A DNA stretch of 64,000 nt from Yponomeuta sedellus (GCA_934045075.1 OW203725.1:1454775-1518774); one strand, 5' to 3'. Shown: positions 1-11,989, numbered from the stretch's first letter. Notes: generated by a model not told the origin, from the sequence alone. Program-made: numbers and translations.

Positions 1-1689
1 CATAGAGAGCAGAGTTGTGTCGCTGATAAGTTTATTAGCAGAATGAATGCCGTTCCCAATATGATTTAGGGCGACATGAAAGTTTCGGAATTGATAATTT
101 CGCTAAGTAAATACTTAACCGTACTGTCTCTTCGAATATCTCGGCAAAGAGCGTGACAGAACCTTACTCAAGTACTTAGTGAAATTCTAAATTCAGTAAC
201 CGGCCACAAACCGAACAAGAAAGTACCCGTCAAGGCGTTACAAAAGATAACTTTGGTTTACTCAAGTACGGAAGATGACAGCCAGACTTAAGCTGGAAAT
301 GCCGCTGTGCTTTAGAGTATTGGCTCGCTCTAGGCACTTTAGCATAGTATAGACTTACGCTGTTATTCAATAAAGCACATTCATTAAAATACTCGATAAA
401 AACCGTAGAGAAGCTTGGGTAATAAGACGACCCGAGTCTCGCGTTCTGTCAAAGTCGCGACTTTCCAGTACATCACTTGGACTCCCTCACACCTGCACTC
501 CGGATGACCAAACAGAGGCCAACGCTGCTGCAATTGCAGTAGATAACTATTGGACAGGAAAAATATAGACTGGTAGAATCGCTGACACGAAAAGAAGAAG
601 AAATACATTACGTCAAATCCTGACCTTTTATCGCCAAAAAACGCGTGGCTCGTGCCATCGCCACCCAGGCACATAAAATTAGATACCCTTGGTCAGTGCT
701 TTAGAGGAATCGTGTTTTTATAAGGCCATATGACCCCTAGGGTAGATGCAATCCCGCAAGTTTTGAGGCATTGTGCAAATTACTTCAACCGGTTACGCTA
801 AAACCTACACTCACTCGGGCCGAAATGTCGACGAACTTTGCTGGCGGCAGCGGCATATTTGTCAGGTTGTGGACTGAGTCACTCCTTACTGAAGGGCCAT
901 TAAACTTCACCGTCTAACTGTATTCGTTAAATACAAAACGTCCAAACAACATTGTTGTTCAAAATAATAAGTTATGCTGTAATTATCACTAGAGTCGTTG
1001 ATAACTAGAAGATTAGATACGAGGCCTTGATCTGAATTCTCAATTTTGAATAGGAAATATTAATTACATGTATCAAAGGTTGTCATTACACCGATTAAAA
1101 GCAGTATTACAGAAATCATTAGTTAAATTTCTGGGTCACACGATAACAATAATATTTCACTGCCGATTTAGTTTTAATGTGTTTTAATAGAAATAGTTCG
1201 TACATCTATTTATAATGATGTTTCACGAATAAATTTATCTTTCCCTTTCTTTCTCTGAGAATTAATCACCGTAAGTACATATTAAATTCATTGTCATTTA
1301 TTTCACACCAATGATGTTTAGTAATATATCCGATGTAGATCCTGTTAGCAATAGTTAAAATTATAAACAGAATATTATTATAAGTAATTAAGAACCTTCG
1401 GGCACCACCCCGTAGAAAGACCTGTGCTCAAGTAGATGTAAGAAAAGTTTTTAGCCGTTTAGGTGTTTTTAGCCGGTAGGAGTCCGGCACTGCCTGGGTC
1501 TCCCTTCCCAGGAGTCCATGAGGGATTTTCACCACATGACTCAAATAAAGAGTGAAAGTCTTAAAAAATATATTTATATATATCCGATGTGAGAGTTTTG
1601 TTCACTTTGGTGCAATCGGATGATGAAAGACCTTTATACTCGTATATGTATAAATAAGAGCTTCGAGTATTTAGCGCAAAGCCGCGGTG
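1..1689. other. gene-free stretch, nothing recognised
   Basis: No exon-like coding segment, RNA gene or terminal-repeat element could be recognised. The open frames here, including a 96-codon one on the minus strand at 384-674, show no known motif or family resemblance. The AT-rich part around 900-1400 is typical intergenic sequence. A GC-richer block near 1440-1540 reads like the tail of an older dispersed repeat but has no second copy in this window. Confidence 0.4.
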
Positions 1690-1775
1690 CTTGGTATTTA
1701 GGCCCATAGTCTCTCTATGATAAGGCCTGTGCTCTAGAGTGGGATTTATATGGGCTACATAAAAAATAAGCTACT
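1690..1775 (+). mobile_element. SINE-G 3' tail fragment
   Basis: The stretch carries the phrase GCCTGTGCTCTAGAGTGGG followed by a 'tatgggctacataaaaaa' ending. The same phrase recurs at 3420-3465 and, in fuller copies, at 22,813-23,112 (plus strand) and 7,862-8,085 (minus strand). Only the 3' end of the element is present. Confidence 0.45.
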
Positions 1776-1950
1776 TACATAAATTACTGTCTTCAATACT
1801 GTAAGTTGTAATTTATTATTGTGATGTTATTATTCCAACGCTTCCTCTCTGCCACCATAGGTACTTAAACTCTGATTTTGTATTCCGTAGAATTCTGACA
1901 TTTCATAAGTGTTGCTACAAAGTGATTGTGTTGTGTGAACTTACGTTACG

Positions 1951-2312
1951 TTATCAACCCTTGTATGTCCCCACTACTGGGGCACGGGTATCTTCCTGCA
2001 TCGCAGGAAGGTTAGGCCATACTCCACCATGGGGGCGAAGTCCGGGTTGGTGGAGGATTATAAGACAGTGGCGGGCCTTACTGTCAGAAGTTATCAAGCC
2101 GCCCATAAGGCCTCTGACATGGCTTAACGACTGCCATTATATGACAGCCGGCACCAACGACTTAACGTGCCTTGCGAAGCACGGAAGCGCTCGGAAAAAT
2201 GCCACTAGCGGTAGTCACGGGACGCTCACCCATCCCGTACTTGACCGCGCCTGTCGTTGCTTAACCAAGTGATTGATTCCAATCACTCGGTTCGCCTAGG
2301 CCACGAGCGGAA
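1951..2312 (-). mobile_element. SINE-D, 5S-rRNA-like SINE, near full length
   Basis: This is the longest minus-strand copy of a repeat seen about ten times here. Read on the minus strand it starts with 'gtggcctaggcgaacc', passes through a block resembling 5S rRNA ('gttaagcaacgacaggcgcg' then 'gatgggtgagcg'), and ends in the phrase 'gtggggacatacaagggttg'. The 5S-like block contains what would be the internal pol III promoter. A 116-codon open frame on the plus strand across this copy is a by-product of the repeat. Confidence 0.75.
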
Positions 2313-2530
2313 GTTATTATTATTAAAAAAGCTCTCCGAACCGAACAAGGGAAATATTTAATCCATTTGAGGGCAATAAGAAATAAAATGCCACATATTA
2401 TTTAATGTTTTACCCACAAAAGTCAAGAAATTATAGCTATCAGAATTCTACGGAATAAAAAAATCGTAGTATAAGACAGTGGATGTCGTTTTTGTTATAT
2501 TTCTTTTTTCAGCTTCGATCAGACACATGT

Positions 2531-2762
2531 TAAAAACCTATTTAGAGGCTAAAAATTTCACCCATGCCGGGATTCGAACCCGCAACCTCTGGCTATCCGT
2601 ACCAGCGCTCTACCAATTGAGCCAATGGGCGACTCACGGCATCAGTGAAATTTCGAACCTCTTTACAATATTCTCTGTATTACGTACAGGCAGCGACATC
2701 TGACTTAAGCAAATTGCATTACTTACAGCCCCGACTACCTACTTTGCAGTTAGGTTTTAACC
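2531..2762 (-). mobile_element. SINE-A, tRNA-derived SINE
   Basis: On the minus strand it contains a tRNA-like cloverleaf: acceptor halves CGCCCAT and ATGGGTG, an A-box-like GCTCAATTGGTAGAGC, and a B-box GGGTTCGAATCCCGG. It ends in 'gcctctaaataggttttta'. About twelve copies or fragments exist in this window, on both strands, so this is a SINE and not a tRNA gene. Confidence 0.85.
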
Positions 2763-3176
2763 ATATACATTTACAGACACATGTTATACACAAACTTAAC
2801 CATTATATAATCTGTGAACCAACTCGCATTGATAACTCAAGTGTATTTTTCCATCTGCCTTAAAAAACCTCATTATGTCAAGCCGAGCAAAGGTCGTTCC
2901 ACTTCTAATGCAATATCATCGCCATTGCCAAGGTTAACGTGTTGCAAATTGATCACATTACCTTTGATCTGTTGCTTTTTTCCTCTCAATGCCTCCAAAT
3001 GATATATTGCCTCTACTTTTTATAACCACTTATTCAATTGCTTGCATATCATTACTATTTAATTTTGTCACTAAACTCTCAGTATGAGTAGGTATACCAT
3101 TTATCTTTTATTTAAGGTGTGTCTTTTAAACATTAATTACTACACCAAAAGTCAACCGTCATTGTTTACACAATGT

Positions 3177-3383
3177 CTGTTAGCTTTTACAATATACCTC
3201 GGCTACTATCGGAAAGAATCGTATATATTCGTGTAATAGAAATATCGGAACTAATAAGTCACTTAATTAAATAAACTTAATAAGAAAGGTTTTATACATA
3301 GCAGGAAGTAGTATTACACTCGTGTGCTTTCGGCGAAAACCGAAGCCTACTCTAGAGCCGAGGTATATCCTAAAAGCTTACAG
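3177..3383. mobile_element. MITE-2 copy 1 (terminal inverted repeats)
   Basis: The ends are inverted repeats: left CTGTTAGCTTTTACAATATA, right its complement with a few changes (TATATCCTAAAAGCTTACAG). The element is about 207 bp with no ORF. Two other copies lie at 6,079-6,275 and 10,537-11,429; the last is interrupted by a LINE. A SINE-G tail follows at about 3,390-3,470. Confidence 0.75.
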
Positions 3384-3470
3384 ACTACGCCCATACTCTC
3401 TCGGTCTCTCTGATATTAATGCCTGTGCTCTACAGTGGGGCATTTATAGGCTACGTAAAAAAAGTAACCT

Positions 3471-4182
3471 TTATAAATTTCCTTATTGTAATGTTTTCTC
3501 TGAACTCTTTAGTAAATAACGTCGACGATATTGTAAAATGTTACACGTCCAAAAAATACTTTCTGTTTTTTCGTAAAATGTGTTAGACATCATAGAGGTA
3601 ATCCTTACCTAATCTAGCTAAGGATAATGTCTGGAGGATCAAGTTTTCCTTCAATTTAGATGAAAGAAATCGAAAATAATGTTTTTTTGTTGACCAATGA
3701 CTTTGCAATATCAACGACGATAAATATTTTTGTATTAAATTAAATAAACACTTAAGTTTGTGTATATCTCGTGCTTTTCTTTAGAAATCTGAACTAACGG
3801 GTAACACCGGCATTCGTAAAAATAGATTGGAAGACAGTTTTCGACCTATTTGCTCTTCAACTGTGTACTAACATTTTATAAACACTTGCGTCAATTAACT
3901 CCATTCTGCGACGCTAGGATAAACATGTTGTTTACTACTCGGGGGCGAGCAGATATCCGCTCAGAAACAGGCCCGTAATTATCTGCAGGTTATCGGGTAA
4001 GGTGCAAAGCGGGTGGAAAGGCTAACTAGCTCATAATACTAGGTATGTGGTGCGAGATAACGGTGCTGGTCTAAAGGTTATCTCCTTGGATAGGCAATTG
4101 AAGAGTTCACAGTGTGTCTTCTTAGGGTAGTTGCACATGAGAAGAATTGTTACGGAACGCCCAAATTGACTGCCTCGTTGCA
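3471..4182. other. gene-free stretch, nothing recognised
   Basis: No coding exon, RNA gene or terminal-repeat element could be recognised. A GC-richer part at 3,930-4,170 may be worn repeat sequence. Confidence 0.35.
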
Positions 4183-4275
4183 AGCCTCCACCAATCCGGA
4201 CTTTGACCCCGTAGTGGAGTATGGCCTATACCTTCCTCAGGGAAGAGACCCGTGCCCCTCTCTGGGGACATAAGG
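4183..4275 (+). mobile_element. SINE-D 3' fragment
   Basis: It contains the SINE-D 3' phrases 'cctccaccaatccggacttt', 'gtggagtatggcctatacc' and 'ggggacataaggg'. The 5S-like head is absent. It abuts a SINE-E copy. Confidence 0.65.
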
Positions 4276-4285
4276 GGATGATTAC

Positions 4286-4476
4286 GATGACTGTTTCGTT
4301 GGTCAAGCCGTTAAGGCGCTAGGGTGCCAAGACCGAGGTCATTGGAGGCCGTACATTTGTACAAACGGCTTCAGTCTGGGTGTATGTTCATATTTGTGAC
4401 GTCCTTGCCTGGTTTCCATCGCACAGGGTATCCTACTTTGGGACCATGTCAAGTGATTGTGTTGCGTGAAAGTTAT
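4286..4476 (+). mobile_element. SINE-E, tRNA-like SINE
   Basis: The head resembles a tRNA 5' half (GGTCAAGCCGTTAAGGCGC) and is followed by the family body ('cagtctgggtgtatgttc', 'gtgacgtccttgcctgg'). A better preserved copy is at 61,081-61,275, and a minus-strand tail is at 23,385-23,500. Confidence 0.65.
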
Positions 4477-4477
4477 C

Positions 4478-4660
4478 TATAATGTAAAAAATAATCGCTG
4501 AATGTGTTGGTAAGCGCAAATCTCGAGAGCAGCTGAACCGATTTCGCTAATTCTTTTTTAGAATATTCCTTGAAGTACGAGGATGGTTCTTACGGAGGGA
4601 AAAATAAAAAAATTAAAGAATCGACTGTTAGGCGGTACGTAGTTCGCTGGGTCAGCTAGT
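4478..4660 (+). mobile_element. short non-autonomous Helitron
   Basis: It starts near 'aatcgctgaatgtgttggta' and ends 'gctgggtcagCTAGT'. The CTAG end followed by T and preceded by a small GC-rich hairpin is Helitron-like. Three more copies in the same orientation lie at 30,238-31,722. Length is about 180 bp, with no ORF. Confidence 0.65.
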
Positions 4661-5126
4661 TATTATTATAAATGATGGCAATCATGGAATCTAAATATGC
4701 TCGGATAATAGGCTCTGATGTATTAAGTTTAAGGTAATTTTAACAAAGATGGTCAGAGATTTTTTTTCCTGCTAACCTTTTCTCCATTACAAGTAGGCGG
4801 CCCGAAGGCATTCAAAACAGAATGTGAATTCTTTACGTTAAAATAAATTAATTGATTTCTGATAAATGCGTAATATCGTGTCTCAAACATGGTTTACGTG
4901 GTATCAACGGATTGAAATGCAGCAAAATGGAATCCAAAGGCATCCTGTACAACGAAGTTTCATGGATGTCAACGTAGAATAATATCCGTTTAAGACGAAA
5001 TGTAATACATTGTATCGGAATTGATAGAGTCAAGAGCTCAAGTCATTATTTGTATTTTCAACTTAAAGATACCGAAAATTTCGAAATTTTCGGGGTTGTA
5101 TTAGCAAAGTTGCCGAAACCGGCATG

Positions 5127-5240
5127 CGTGCAGGCAACGTCAAATGAACGTAGATGAAGCGAAGGTGATCTGTCAGGACCGTGGCAAGTTGCAATCCCTG
5201 GTCTCTGCCTACTCCTCTGGGATACAGGCGTTAGGTTATG
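5127..5240 (+). mobile_element. non-LTR retrotransposon 3' end fragment
   Basis: Read in frame, it gives the end of a LINE polyprotein: a DEAK tetrapeptide, then a C-terminal 'ayssgiqa'-like ending and 'ggttatgtta' after the stop. Similar fragments are at 48,935-49,010, 55,655-55,800 and, inverted, 38,690-38,880. Confidence 0.55.
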
Positions 5241-5394
5241 TTATGTTTAATTTTAACATACAAAATAACAATGTGAATGACTGAGGAATGTGTGTGCGGC
5301 TGCCCTAAAAGATAAGGTGGCGTGGCGTGACTTTGAGAATAACTATTTATAGATCTTTGTTATACCTACACATAAGCAGAAGATACAAAATTTA

Positions 5395-5458
5395 ATCATA
5401 TATTAAATGGGTCTAATCGCGGTTATCTACCAGGTACAAGGAGATTACCTTAATAACA
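5395..5458. mobile_element. MITE-3 fragment (half of a foldback)
   Basis: It matches the arm of the perfect foldback at 15,343-15,572: 'atattaaatgggtctaatcg' then an 'aggtac..ggagattacctta' segment. The other arm is missing here. Confidence 0.45.
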
Positions 5459-6078
5459 GAGGTTAGTATATAACTATGTAATCATCGAGAGTCCCGAAGA
5501 AATGCTTGTTTTTAAAAAAAGAGTTCAATTCTCACTCTGTCCTCTTCTATTGACCTAAGTCAGAATGAAAGAAAACACTGTTTAGCAGCTGTTTTAAGCT
5601 AGGGGACTATTATGAATAAGGGGGTATGACACAAGATTTTTTTATACATTAGATTATTATGTAATCGATACACCGATCTTAGTCTATAAGTGTCTGCAGC
5701 AAAATAATTTTCTGAATGGTCCGATAATAGTAAAACGGTATTTATTCATTCATTGCCAGTAATAAAAAAAATAACAGACATGATCACATGACCTTCTATA
5801 AAATGCCTGTCAAGTAAAAAGAATCGATAGAGTTGAACTTTCACATGGCCAATTAAAATATAGAAAGAGTAGTCAGTGACATAATTACTGGATTGTGCAG
5901 TAGGTGGCAGTATGTGGAAATTGGAACGCAAAAAAAATCTTCAACGGTTGGCCCGTATCCAAGGTTTTCAGCGCCCCGCCATTGTGTCACTTGCAAACAC
6001 TTGCAACTACTCTGGAGAAATGACTCGTACTTCATATTCCACCTATGTATTCTAAGATATCCGAGTAGTAGGTATTGT
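5459..6078. other. gene-free stretch, nothing recognised
   Basis: No exon, RNA gene or terminal-repeat element is supported. Overlapping 60-72 codon frames on both strands near 5,746-6,111 show no recognisable motif. Confidence 0.35.
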
Positions 6079-6275
6079 CTGTTAGCTTTTAGAATATACC
6101 TCGGGCTCTAGAGTAGGCTTCGGTTTTTGCCAATTTCCGCCGGTTTTCGTACTGATGATCTCGATCGTCGAACTCGTTCTGATTTAGAAATTAAGTGTCA
6201 TATTAGTTCCGATATTTCTATTACAACATCCGATTCTATCCGATAGTAGCCGAGGCATATTCTAAAAGCTAACAG
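6079..6275. mobile_element. MITE-2 copy 2
   Basis: It is bounded by inverted CTGTTAGCTTTTAGAATATA and TATTCTAAAAGCTAACAG. The interior shares 'atattagttccgatatttct' (inverted) with copy 1. Length is 197 bp with no ORF. Confidence 0.8.
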
Positions 6276-7156
6276 ACTATATATTAGGTGAAAAGATTGT
6301 GATGGTGCTCCCGTGGAATTCCACTCACTCACACAATTTTTTTATTATTGAAAATAGATTAGTACTAGTCTTTGTGGTCTATGACCAGCAGTGGACGAAC
6401 ATTGCTTGATTTGAAGGAACCAGTAGGTACACGAGTTTTGATACATGTGGTCTGAGGCGGCTAATAAAATTTCGTATCTTTGTAGCGTTAAAGATGCGAA
6501 AACTCTAATAGTATATCAAAATGTATAATGTGTGTAAAAGACAGTGATTTTATTTTACTTGTACTGCTTCAAACCCATTATGTCGAAATAAGACTCTTAA
6601 AGAATTAAATTTACTTCTGTATTCTATTGTTCATTCATAAAACTGGAATTTATTAGGCAACAATCAACTTCCAACAACAATATCACGACATTTTACTGAA
6701 CGACTATCGGCCACAAGTGCTCCTCTGCTCCAGACAATTCTGCCTTTGTATGTACGTATTGGATATGACATGTCGCTTCGAGCTTTTGAGACTTGCATTT
6801 ATCAGAAACAATATGCCACTTCTGATAACATGAAAAACGTTACCTACGTGACGTGAAGTTTTTACTTACACATTGACATAATAACAATTTGCTCAAAGAT
6901 TGGCTATCAGGAGGTCTGAGGCAGCACCATACTGATTTAAGCTCTGTGGAAACGAAACCAATTTTCTTATTTTGTATTGGATAAATATATTATATTTTGT
7001 TTTTATGGTACTTTGTTTTAACATTTGTATTATTTTAATGGAAATATGTTTGAAAGGTTTTTTTTCTTAGATTGAAGTTTTCCAGAACTAACAAACCTAA
7101 TGGGATGCGTAAATCTACTTCATAAAAGTGTAAAATTTCCTGTTGATGTAACCTTA
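6276..7156. other. gene-free stretch, nothing recognised
   Basis: AT-rich sequence without exon-like frames, RNA genes or terminal repeats. Confidence 0.35.
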
Positions 7157-7310
7157 ATCAATCAGCCATTACTCATCCACTGATGGACAGGCCTCCCCAA
7201 GGCAAGGCATTTCCTTCTGTCCTCAGCAATCCTCATGCAGCCGCCACCATCAATCTGCCTCAGATAGTGGATCTAGCGAGCTGGTGGGCGTCCTACGCTG
7301 CGCGAATCCC
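7157..7310 (-). mobile_element. RTE-like LINE 3' tail
   Basis: On the minus strand it carries a worn version of the LINE C-terminal and tail phrase: a 'cgtaggacgcccacc' start, a tryptophan-rich C-terminus, and 'ggcctgtccatcagtggatg' as the tail. Compare 23,525-23,830, 29,078-29,272 and 52,369-52,640. Confidence 0.5.
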
Positions 7311-7861
7311 AGTCAATAAACGAAAATAATAAACCCAACGTCGGACGAAGGTCGATAATATTGGCGAACGTATCTCGATAATAAAATGAAAATGGGTTAG
7401 ACACCTGGCGCCTGTTTCATAAAACTACAATTCGTAGTTTATTACGACACTTCGATGTAATTGCAAAGCCAATTAAAATACAGATTAACACGAAGGGATA
7501 CTCTGCTACGCAATGACAATCGTTTAACTGTCAAATTCTATGCTGATTTGACAGTTATTTAGACGATTGTAATCGTTCAGTATTAGGTGCTCGGGGCTCA
7601 GTTTTAAAGTTGGTTATCCAATAATGTTGCTATCATAAACCAGAATCAGCGATGACACAAACAAATGAAGTTTAGACTTGTCACGTTTAACCAGCGTCCG
7701 TATCTCCAGGAGAGAAAAAAGACGGCGTGATTCTTATCACGATACGTTCATGATGATTGGTGAATTACCACAATGCAGACGTTGCGAAAATGGAACTGCT
7801 GACCACATTTTATAATGCGCTTAACCTCGATATGTCACAAATTATGCTGTAATGTTGATTG

Positions 7862-8085
7862 CATTTTTTAATGTAGCCTATATACGAGTACGTCTCACTG
7901 CAGGGCACAGGCCTTCTCTCAGAAAGATGGGCTTCTCTATGGGTTTACCATTCGTGCCCACCGGGGGTTGGCAACTTCAAGTGCGTGAACACCTGACACA
8001 CGCAGGTTTCCTCACGATGGTTTTCTTTACATTTAGCAAGACGTATAATTGCTACTATAACTTCACAAATGTACATAACTTAGAT
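7862..8085 (-). mobile_element. SINE-G copy
   Basis: On the plus strand it reads 'atgtagcctatatacgag..', 'cactgcagggcacaggcc', 'cttctctcagaaagatgg' and 'ggtttcctcacgatgg', which is the complement of the 3' two-thirds of SINE-G at 22,813-23,112. The tRNA-like head is missing. Confidence 0.6.
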
Positions 8086-8833
8086 AACAAAGGTTGATTT
8101 CATAAATTACTAATCCCAGGGATAGATTTAATTTAGTTAGTACAGCTTTCAACGTATAAACATACCGTGCTTTTAACTTGTTTTGCATTATATCAAGCTA
8201 CATTACACACTACATAAATTTATGCAGAAGATGGCAGGACAGTGAAATACAAAGGTCTGAAGTTCACTCCACTATGAACATTGTTAGAGGGTAGAATAGA
8301 ACAAGTTTCGAAGTTATATATCAAAATTAATCATATTATGCAAATATTCTTCCCCGCAGTAATTTTCGAAATTCTTCTCTAAATAGATATATACATAAGT
8401 GTCCCATTCGTAGACAATACAAGAAGGAAAACCAGACCCAACTAAAACCAGCTTTGCAGTCTTGATACACACCGGAAGAAAAAAAATACCACCTACAATA
8501 TGAACTTTGTATTCCCGCAAACACGTGTCTTTACCCTTGCAAAGAAAGTAATGCGCACTCACCTTAAACAAAATAAAAAAATATAATAGGAGTTTTAAAT
8601 CTAAAACTATCACAAAGTATTATCACAGCCACTTGGGTTACGCTTAGGAAGTAGAGAAGAACTCTGTGTTTGGACGTAACAACCGTGCGGTCCCCGCCGC
8701 GCACGTTCGGAAACTGAACGGAACAGAATTTATACTTATACGGCCGGACGGAGTAGCGAGATGCTCCATAGAGTAAAAACGTTCGAAAGGTCTGCTCGTT
8801 AAAGAATGCGAACTGCAGCGTACCGTCGTCAGC
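8086..8833. other. gene-free stretch; GC-richer block before MITE-1
   Basis: No exon could be supported. A 99-codon minus-strand frame at 8,314-8,613 has no recognisable motif. The part at 8,640-8,833 is clearly GC-richer than its surroundings and contains several CpG-containing stretches. It could be an unrecognised promoter or first exon, but nothing decides this. Confidence 0.3.
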
Positions 8834-9145
8834 CAGAGTGCTTAGTGCGAGTTTGACAGATCCAATCGAATAACTTTACTACCGCGTTAATCGAGCATCG
8901 AGTAGTGAGTATGAGTAAGTAAACCGTTCGAACTGGCAAAACGCTGTCACAGTACAACTCGCACTCGCGTTTATTCGTGTTTTGGCTGGTAAACGTGTTC
9001 ACTTCTCAACGTAAACCATTACAACTCGCACACAGTAATTTTGAATTTCCATACTTGTCGCTAGGTGGCGCTTCCTCGATGCCATAGAAATATGAGTTTA
9101 CGTTAACGCGAGCGAGTAGTTAAAAAACTCGCACTAAGCGCTCAG
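8834..9145. mobile_element. MITE-1 copy 1 (CAGAGTGC terminal repeats)
   Basis: A non-coding element of about 312 bp bounded by inverted repeats starting CAGAGTGCTTAGTGCGAG and ending CTCGCACTAAGCGCTCAG. Three near-identical copies follow at 9,256-9,566, 18,585-18,895 and 18,893-19,203, all in the same orientation. CAG-initiating ends fit hAT-like elements, but no 8-bp target duplication can be read beside this copy. Confidence 0.85.
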
Positions 9146-9255
9146 GATTGCAGTGGATCACCTTAAGGTGCGTTTTTCCCTGCAACACCCAGATGCATCC
9201 GAACAGTGTCCGCTCATAAAAAACAAATGGTTTTTGGAGGTTCACAACAAATAAA

Positions 9256-9566
9256 CAGTGTGCTTAGTGCGAGTTTGACAGATCCAATCGAATGACTTTA
9301 CTACCGCGTTAATCGATCATCGAGTAGTGAATATGAGTAAGTTAACCGTTCGAACTGACAAAACGCTGTCACAGTACAACTCGCACTCGCGTTTATTCGT
9401 GTTTTGGCTGGTAAACGTGTTCACTTCTCAACGTAAACCATTACAACTCGCACTCAGCAATTTTAATTTCCATACTTGTCGCTAGGTGGCGCCTCCTCGA
9501 TGCCATAGAAATATGAGTTTACGTTAACGCGATCGAGTAGTTAAAAAACTCGCACTAAGCACTCTG
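9256..9566. mobile_element. MITE-1 copy 2
   Basis: Same element and orientation as copy 1, separated from it by a 110-bp spacer. The left end is CAGTGTGCTTAGTGCGAG (one change), the right end CTCGCACTAAGCACTCTG. It is nearly identical to the other copies along its whole length, which points to recent spread or to local duplication. Confidence 0.85.
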
Positions 9567-10536
9567 GCAAGGTCACGTGCAAGCCGCAAGCGAAAGAAAA
9601 AAGTGATGCATCGCAACTCTAGCTGATAGTACCTACAGTAAAGAAATGGATATTTTGCTCTCGTGAGGAAACTTGAGTGACCGAGGTATTCAAATATCTC
9701 TATATTTGTGGTAGATTACGACTTTTTAGTTTACGTGGCGTCTTTATATTTTACCTACCTTGCACCTTTTGATGCTTAACTTTAGTTTATTGTCAGAGTA
9801 GATGTGATACATTTTGAATGATGTATGCGTCAATCCATAAGCGGTCAATAATTTATTTACCTTGGTTGAACTACTAGATATAACTACAGCCTTTCTCTCC
9901 CTGACAAATCGGCTTTTCGGATGCAAAAAAGAAATAACGTAATAAAATAGTTGAGAACTAAAATTATACCAGAATGATAAGATGATGTAACTACCTGCCA
10001 GGTAGTCACATTGAAAAGACAAAATATCACACATCCCGTACCCCACGATACGGATTTACTCTAGTATGGGATACCTAATTAATCGACCATAAAACAACTC
10101 TGTTGGTATTTAACCTATGTAAAACTAATATTAATTAGTAAGTATTAGACTTTGTATACCTACTTGTAACGGTGCAAACCTCTTCACACCATTTTTTTTA
10201 TATAAAAAATTTAAATAAATAAATATATTTAAAAAAAATAATTTTTTTTACCGGTTGCCCCCGGGTAGTGTAACGGTGCAAACCTCTTCACAACATTTTT
10301 ATTTCTTTTTCTATCATTTTCAAATATTTAAATTACGTCACACATTATTCGATTTACCTCATTTTTCATTCATTACTACTTTACCCTTTGACCAGATCTG
10401 ACTATTGTACCTGTTTCTCCGTTTTTTTATCCAGTTTTCTGTTTTAAAATTACTACAAATATCTACAATTAAAACAACACCTGAAGTCGTTCCAGTTTAT
10501 TATTTATAAAGATACCCAACGTTCCATACTTACATT
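9567..10536. other. gene-free stretch with a short SINE-G fragment
   Basis: A SINE-G fragment ('cgtgaggaaacttgagtgac') is at 9,658-9,702. A 100-codon minus-strand frame at 9,744-10,046 has no recognisable motif. Phrases from this stretch ('gtgcaaacctcttcacacc', 'gtgcaaacctcttcacaac') are repeated at 10,170 and 10,275, and an AT-rich block fills 10,190-10,250. Confidence 0.4.
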
Positions 10537-11429
10537 CTGTTAGCTTTTAGAATATACCTCGGCTAGTACCGGATATATTCCTGTAATAGAAATATCGGAA
10601 CTAATATTGAAATTGAAATTGAAATTGAAAAATGGTTTAATTATCGCAAAAAAGTACAAAACACAACTTAAAATAGACTAAGTTAAATACATACTTAGTT
10701 ACTTTAGTGAAAACTTAGTTAAATAACGCTATGCGATAATAAGGATATGCTCAGCTAAATGCTGCGTGTGCGAACATCAACGCAGCGCTGATTTTCAGCA
10801 CATCCCGAGTATTTGCTAGCAATTGACACGTTGGTAGCTAGACATGCAACTAGCCAATATTAGAAATAAAAAAATACTTTATACAGAATAGGTCTAAAAA
10901 TAGACTGCATACACACATGAGATATTGCGCAAATTAAGCACAATTAAGCAAGTAGGCACTATGATTGTTAAGAATAATAATGAAGACTGTAAGCAGCATG
11001 TAGGTGGCACCACTGGAATCGGAAAATCCCTGAGGAGAGGAAAAATACAAAATTGTGACAGGCACCCAAGTGGTTAAAAAAACAGTTCTCATGTCGGATA
11101 TTTACATAAGGTGCAGATTTTAGGGGTTATTGACCTGTTTATCGAGAAGTAACTTTTTTAATGCGTTTTTAAAAGTAATTGGCGTCATATAGTTTCGAAG
11201 GGGTGGTGGTAAATCATTCCACACTTTAGCTGCTGCATATTTAAAGGTGCCTCTAAAACCAGCCGTCTTGTGCCTTGGTATGAGCATTAAGTTAATATGA
11301 CACATAACTTTACGTAAGTTTTCAAAATAGTGAAGAAAAGTTTTATACAAAGCAGGTATTACACTAGTGTGCTTTCGGCGAAAACCGAAGCCTACTCTAG
11401 AGCCCGAGGTATATTCTATAAGCTAATAG
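10537..11429. mobile_element. MITE-2 copy 3, split by a LINE
   Basis: The left part (10,537-10,605) and right part (11,341-11,429) match MITE-2 copy 1. Between them sits a LINE fragment. The outer ends are CTGTTAGCTTTTAGAATATA and the complementary AGCTAATAG ending. Removing the insert gives an element of about 160 bp, similar to the other copies. Confidence 0.7.
10606..11340 (-). mobile_element. non-LTR retrotransposon 3' fragment inside MITE-2
   Basis: The minus-strand frame at 11,120-11,350 ends in the C-terminal segment typical of many LINE reverse transcriptases: a 'F(R/K)YAAAKVWNDLPPPLR' block, then a basic helix. The 3' end at 10,606-10,632 is a short tandem tail ('attgaa' units on the plus strand). 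The reverse-transcriptase catalytic core is absent, so this is a 5'-truncated, dead copy. Confidence 0.7.
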
Positions 11430-11989
11430 AATGTAAGTAGGTATACAAAGTCTAATACATACTAATTAATATTAGTTTTACATTGGTTAAATACCAACAG
11501 AGTTGTTTTATAGTAAATACAAATAAATAAAAATAAACAAAAGAAAAACTTATGCATCTCGTCACTTGCAGAACTGTGAAACTTCTGTACTCGTTCTGTG
11601 ACGGGCGCGATCAAGTGCGACGTTCGCGTTTACCCTACAAATAGACAAAGTGTTTCTTTCGCACAATGCAGGCGGAACAAGCCTTTGTTTCCTGGTAAAT
11701 AAAGATCATGGAGGACAGTAGACTGGTGTACGCGCTGTGGGCAACCGCTCGTCTGCGAGGCGTCTAAGGTTACCATCATCTTAATCATCAGGGTCTCTTG
11801 ATTAGATTAGTTAGACGACGATTTGTTACAATTGGCATGGAAGGTTGGATCAGTGTGTAACCAAAACGTTAAGTCGCCTAATATGGCGCATGTATAAAAA
11901 CTAAACTTTATGGAGTTAGTTGCAAAAACCAGTGTAAAATAAGCTGAAGAATATGATGACGATGGACTGAGAAACAATAAAAAAAATTG
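11430..11989. other. gene-free stretch; small GC-richer block
   Basis: No exon is supported. The block 11,560-11,770 is GC-richer than its surroundings and contains a short ATG-initiated frame (17 codons or so at 11,709). A first exon cannot be excluded, but no downstream partner exon was found. Confidence 0.3.

Noticed and set aside
1922..2272. 116-codon protein
   Set aside because: The frame lies on the antisense strand of a SINE-D copy, and the same frame recurs in other copies (for example 17,064-17,303).
8314..8613. 99-codon membrane-like protein on the minus strand
   Set aside because: Hydrophobic by AT-rich codons only; no recognised domain and no supporting exon nearby.
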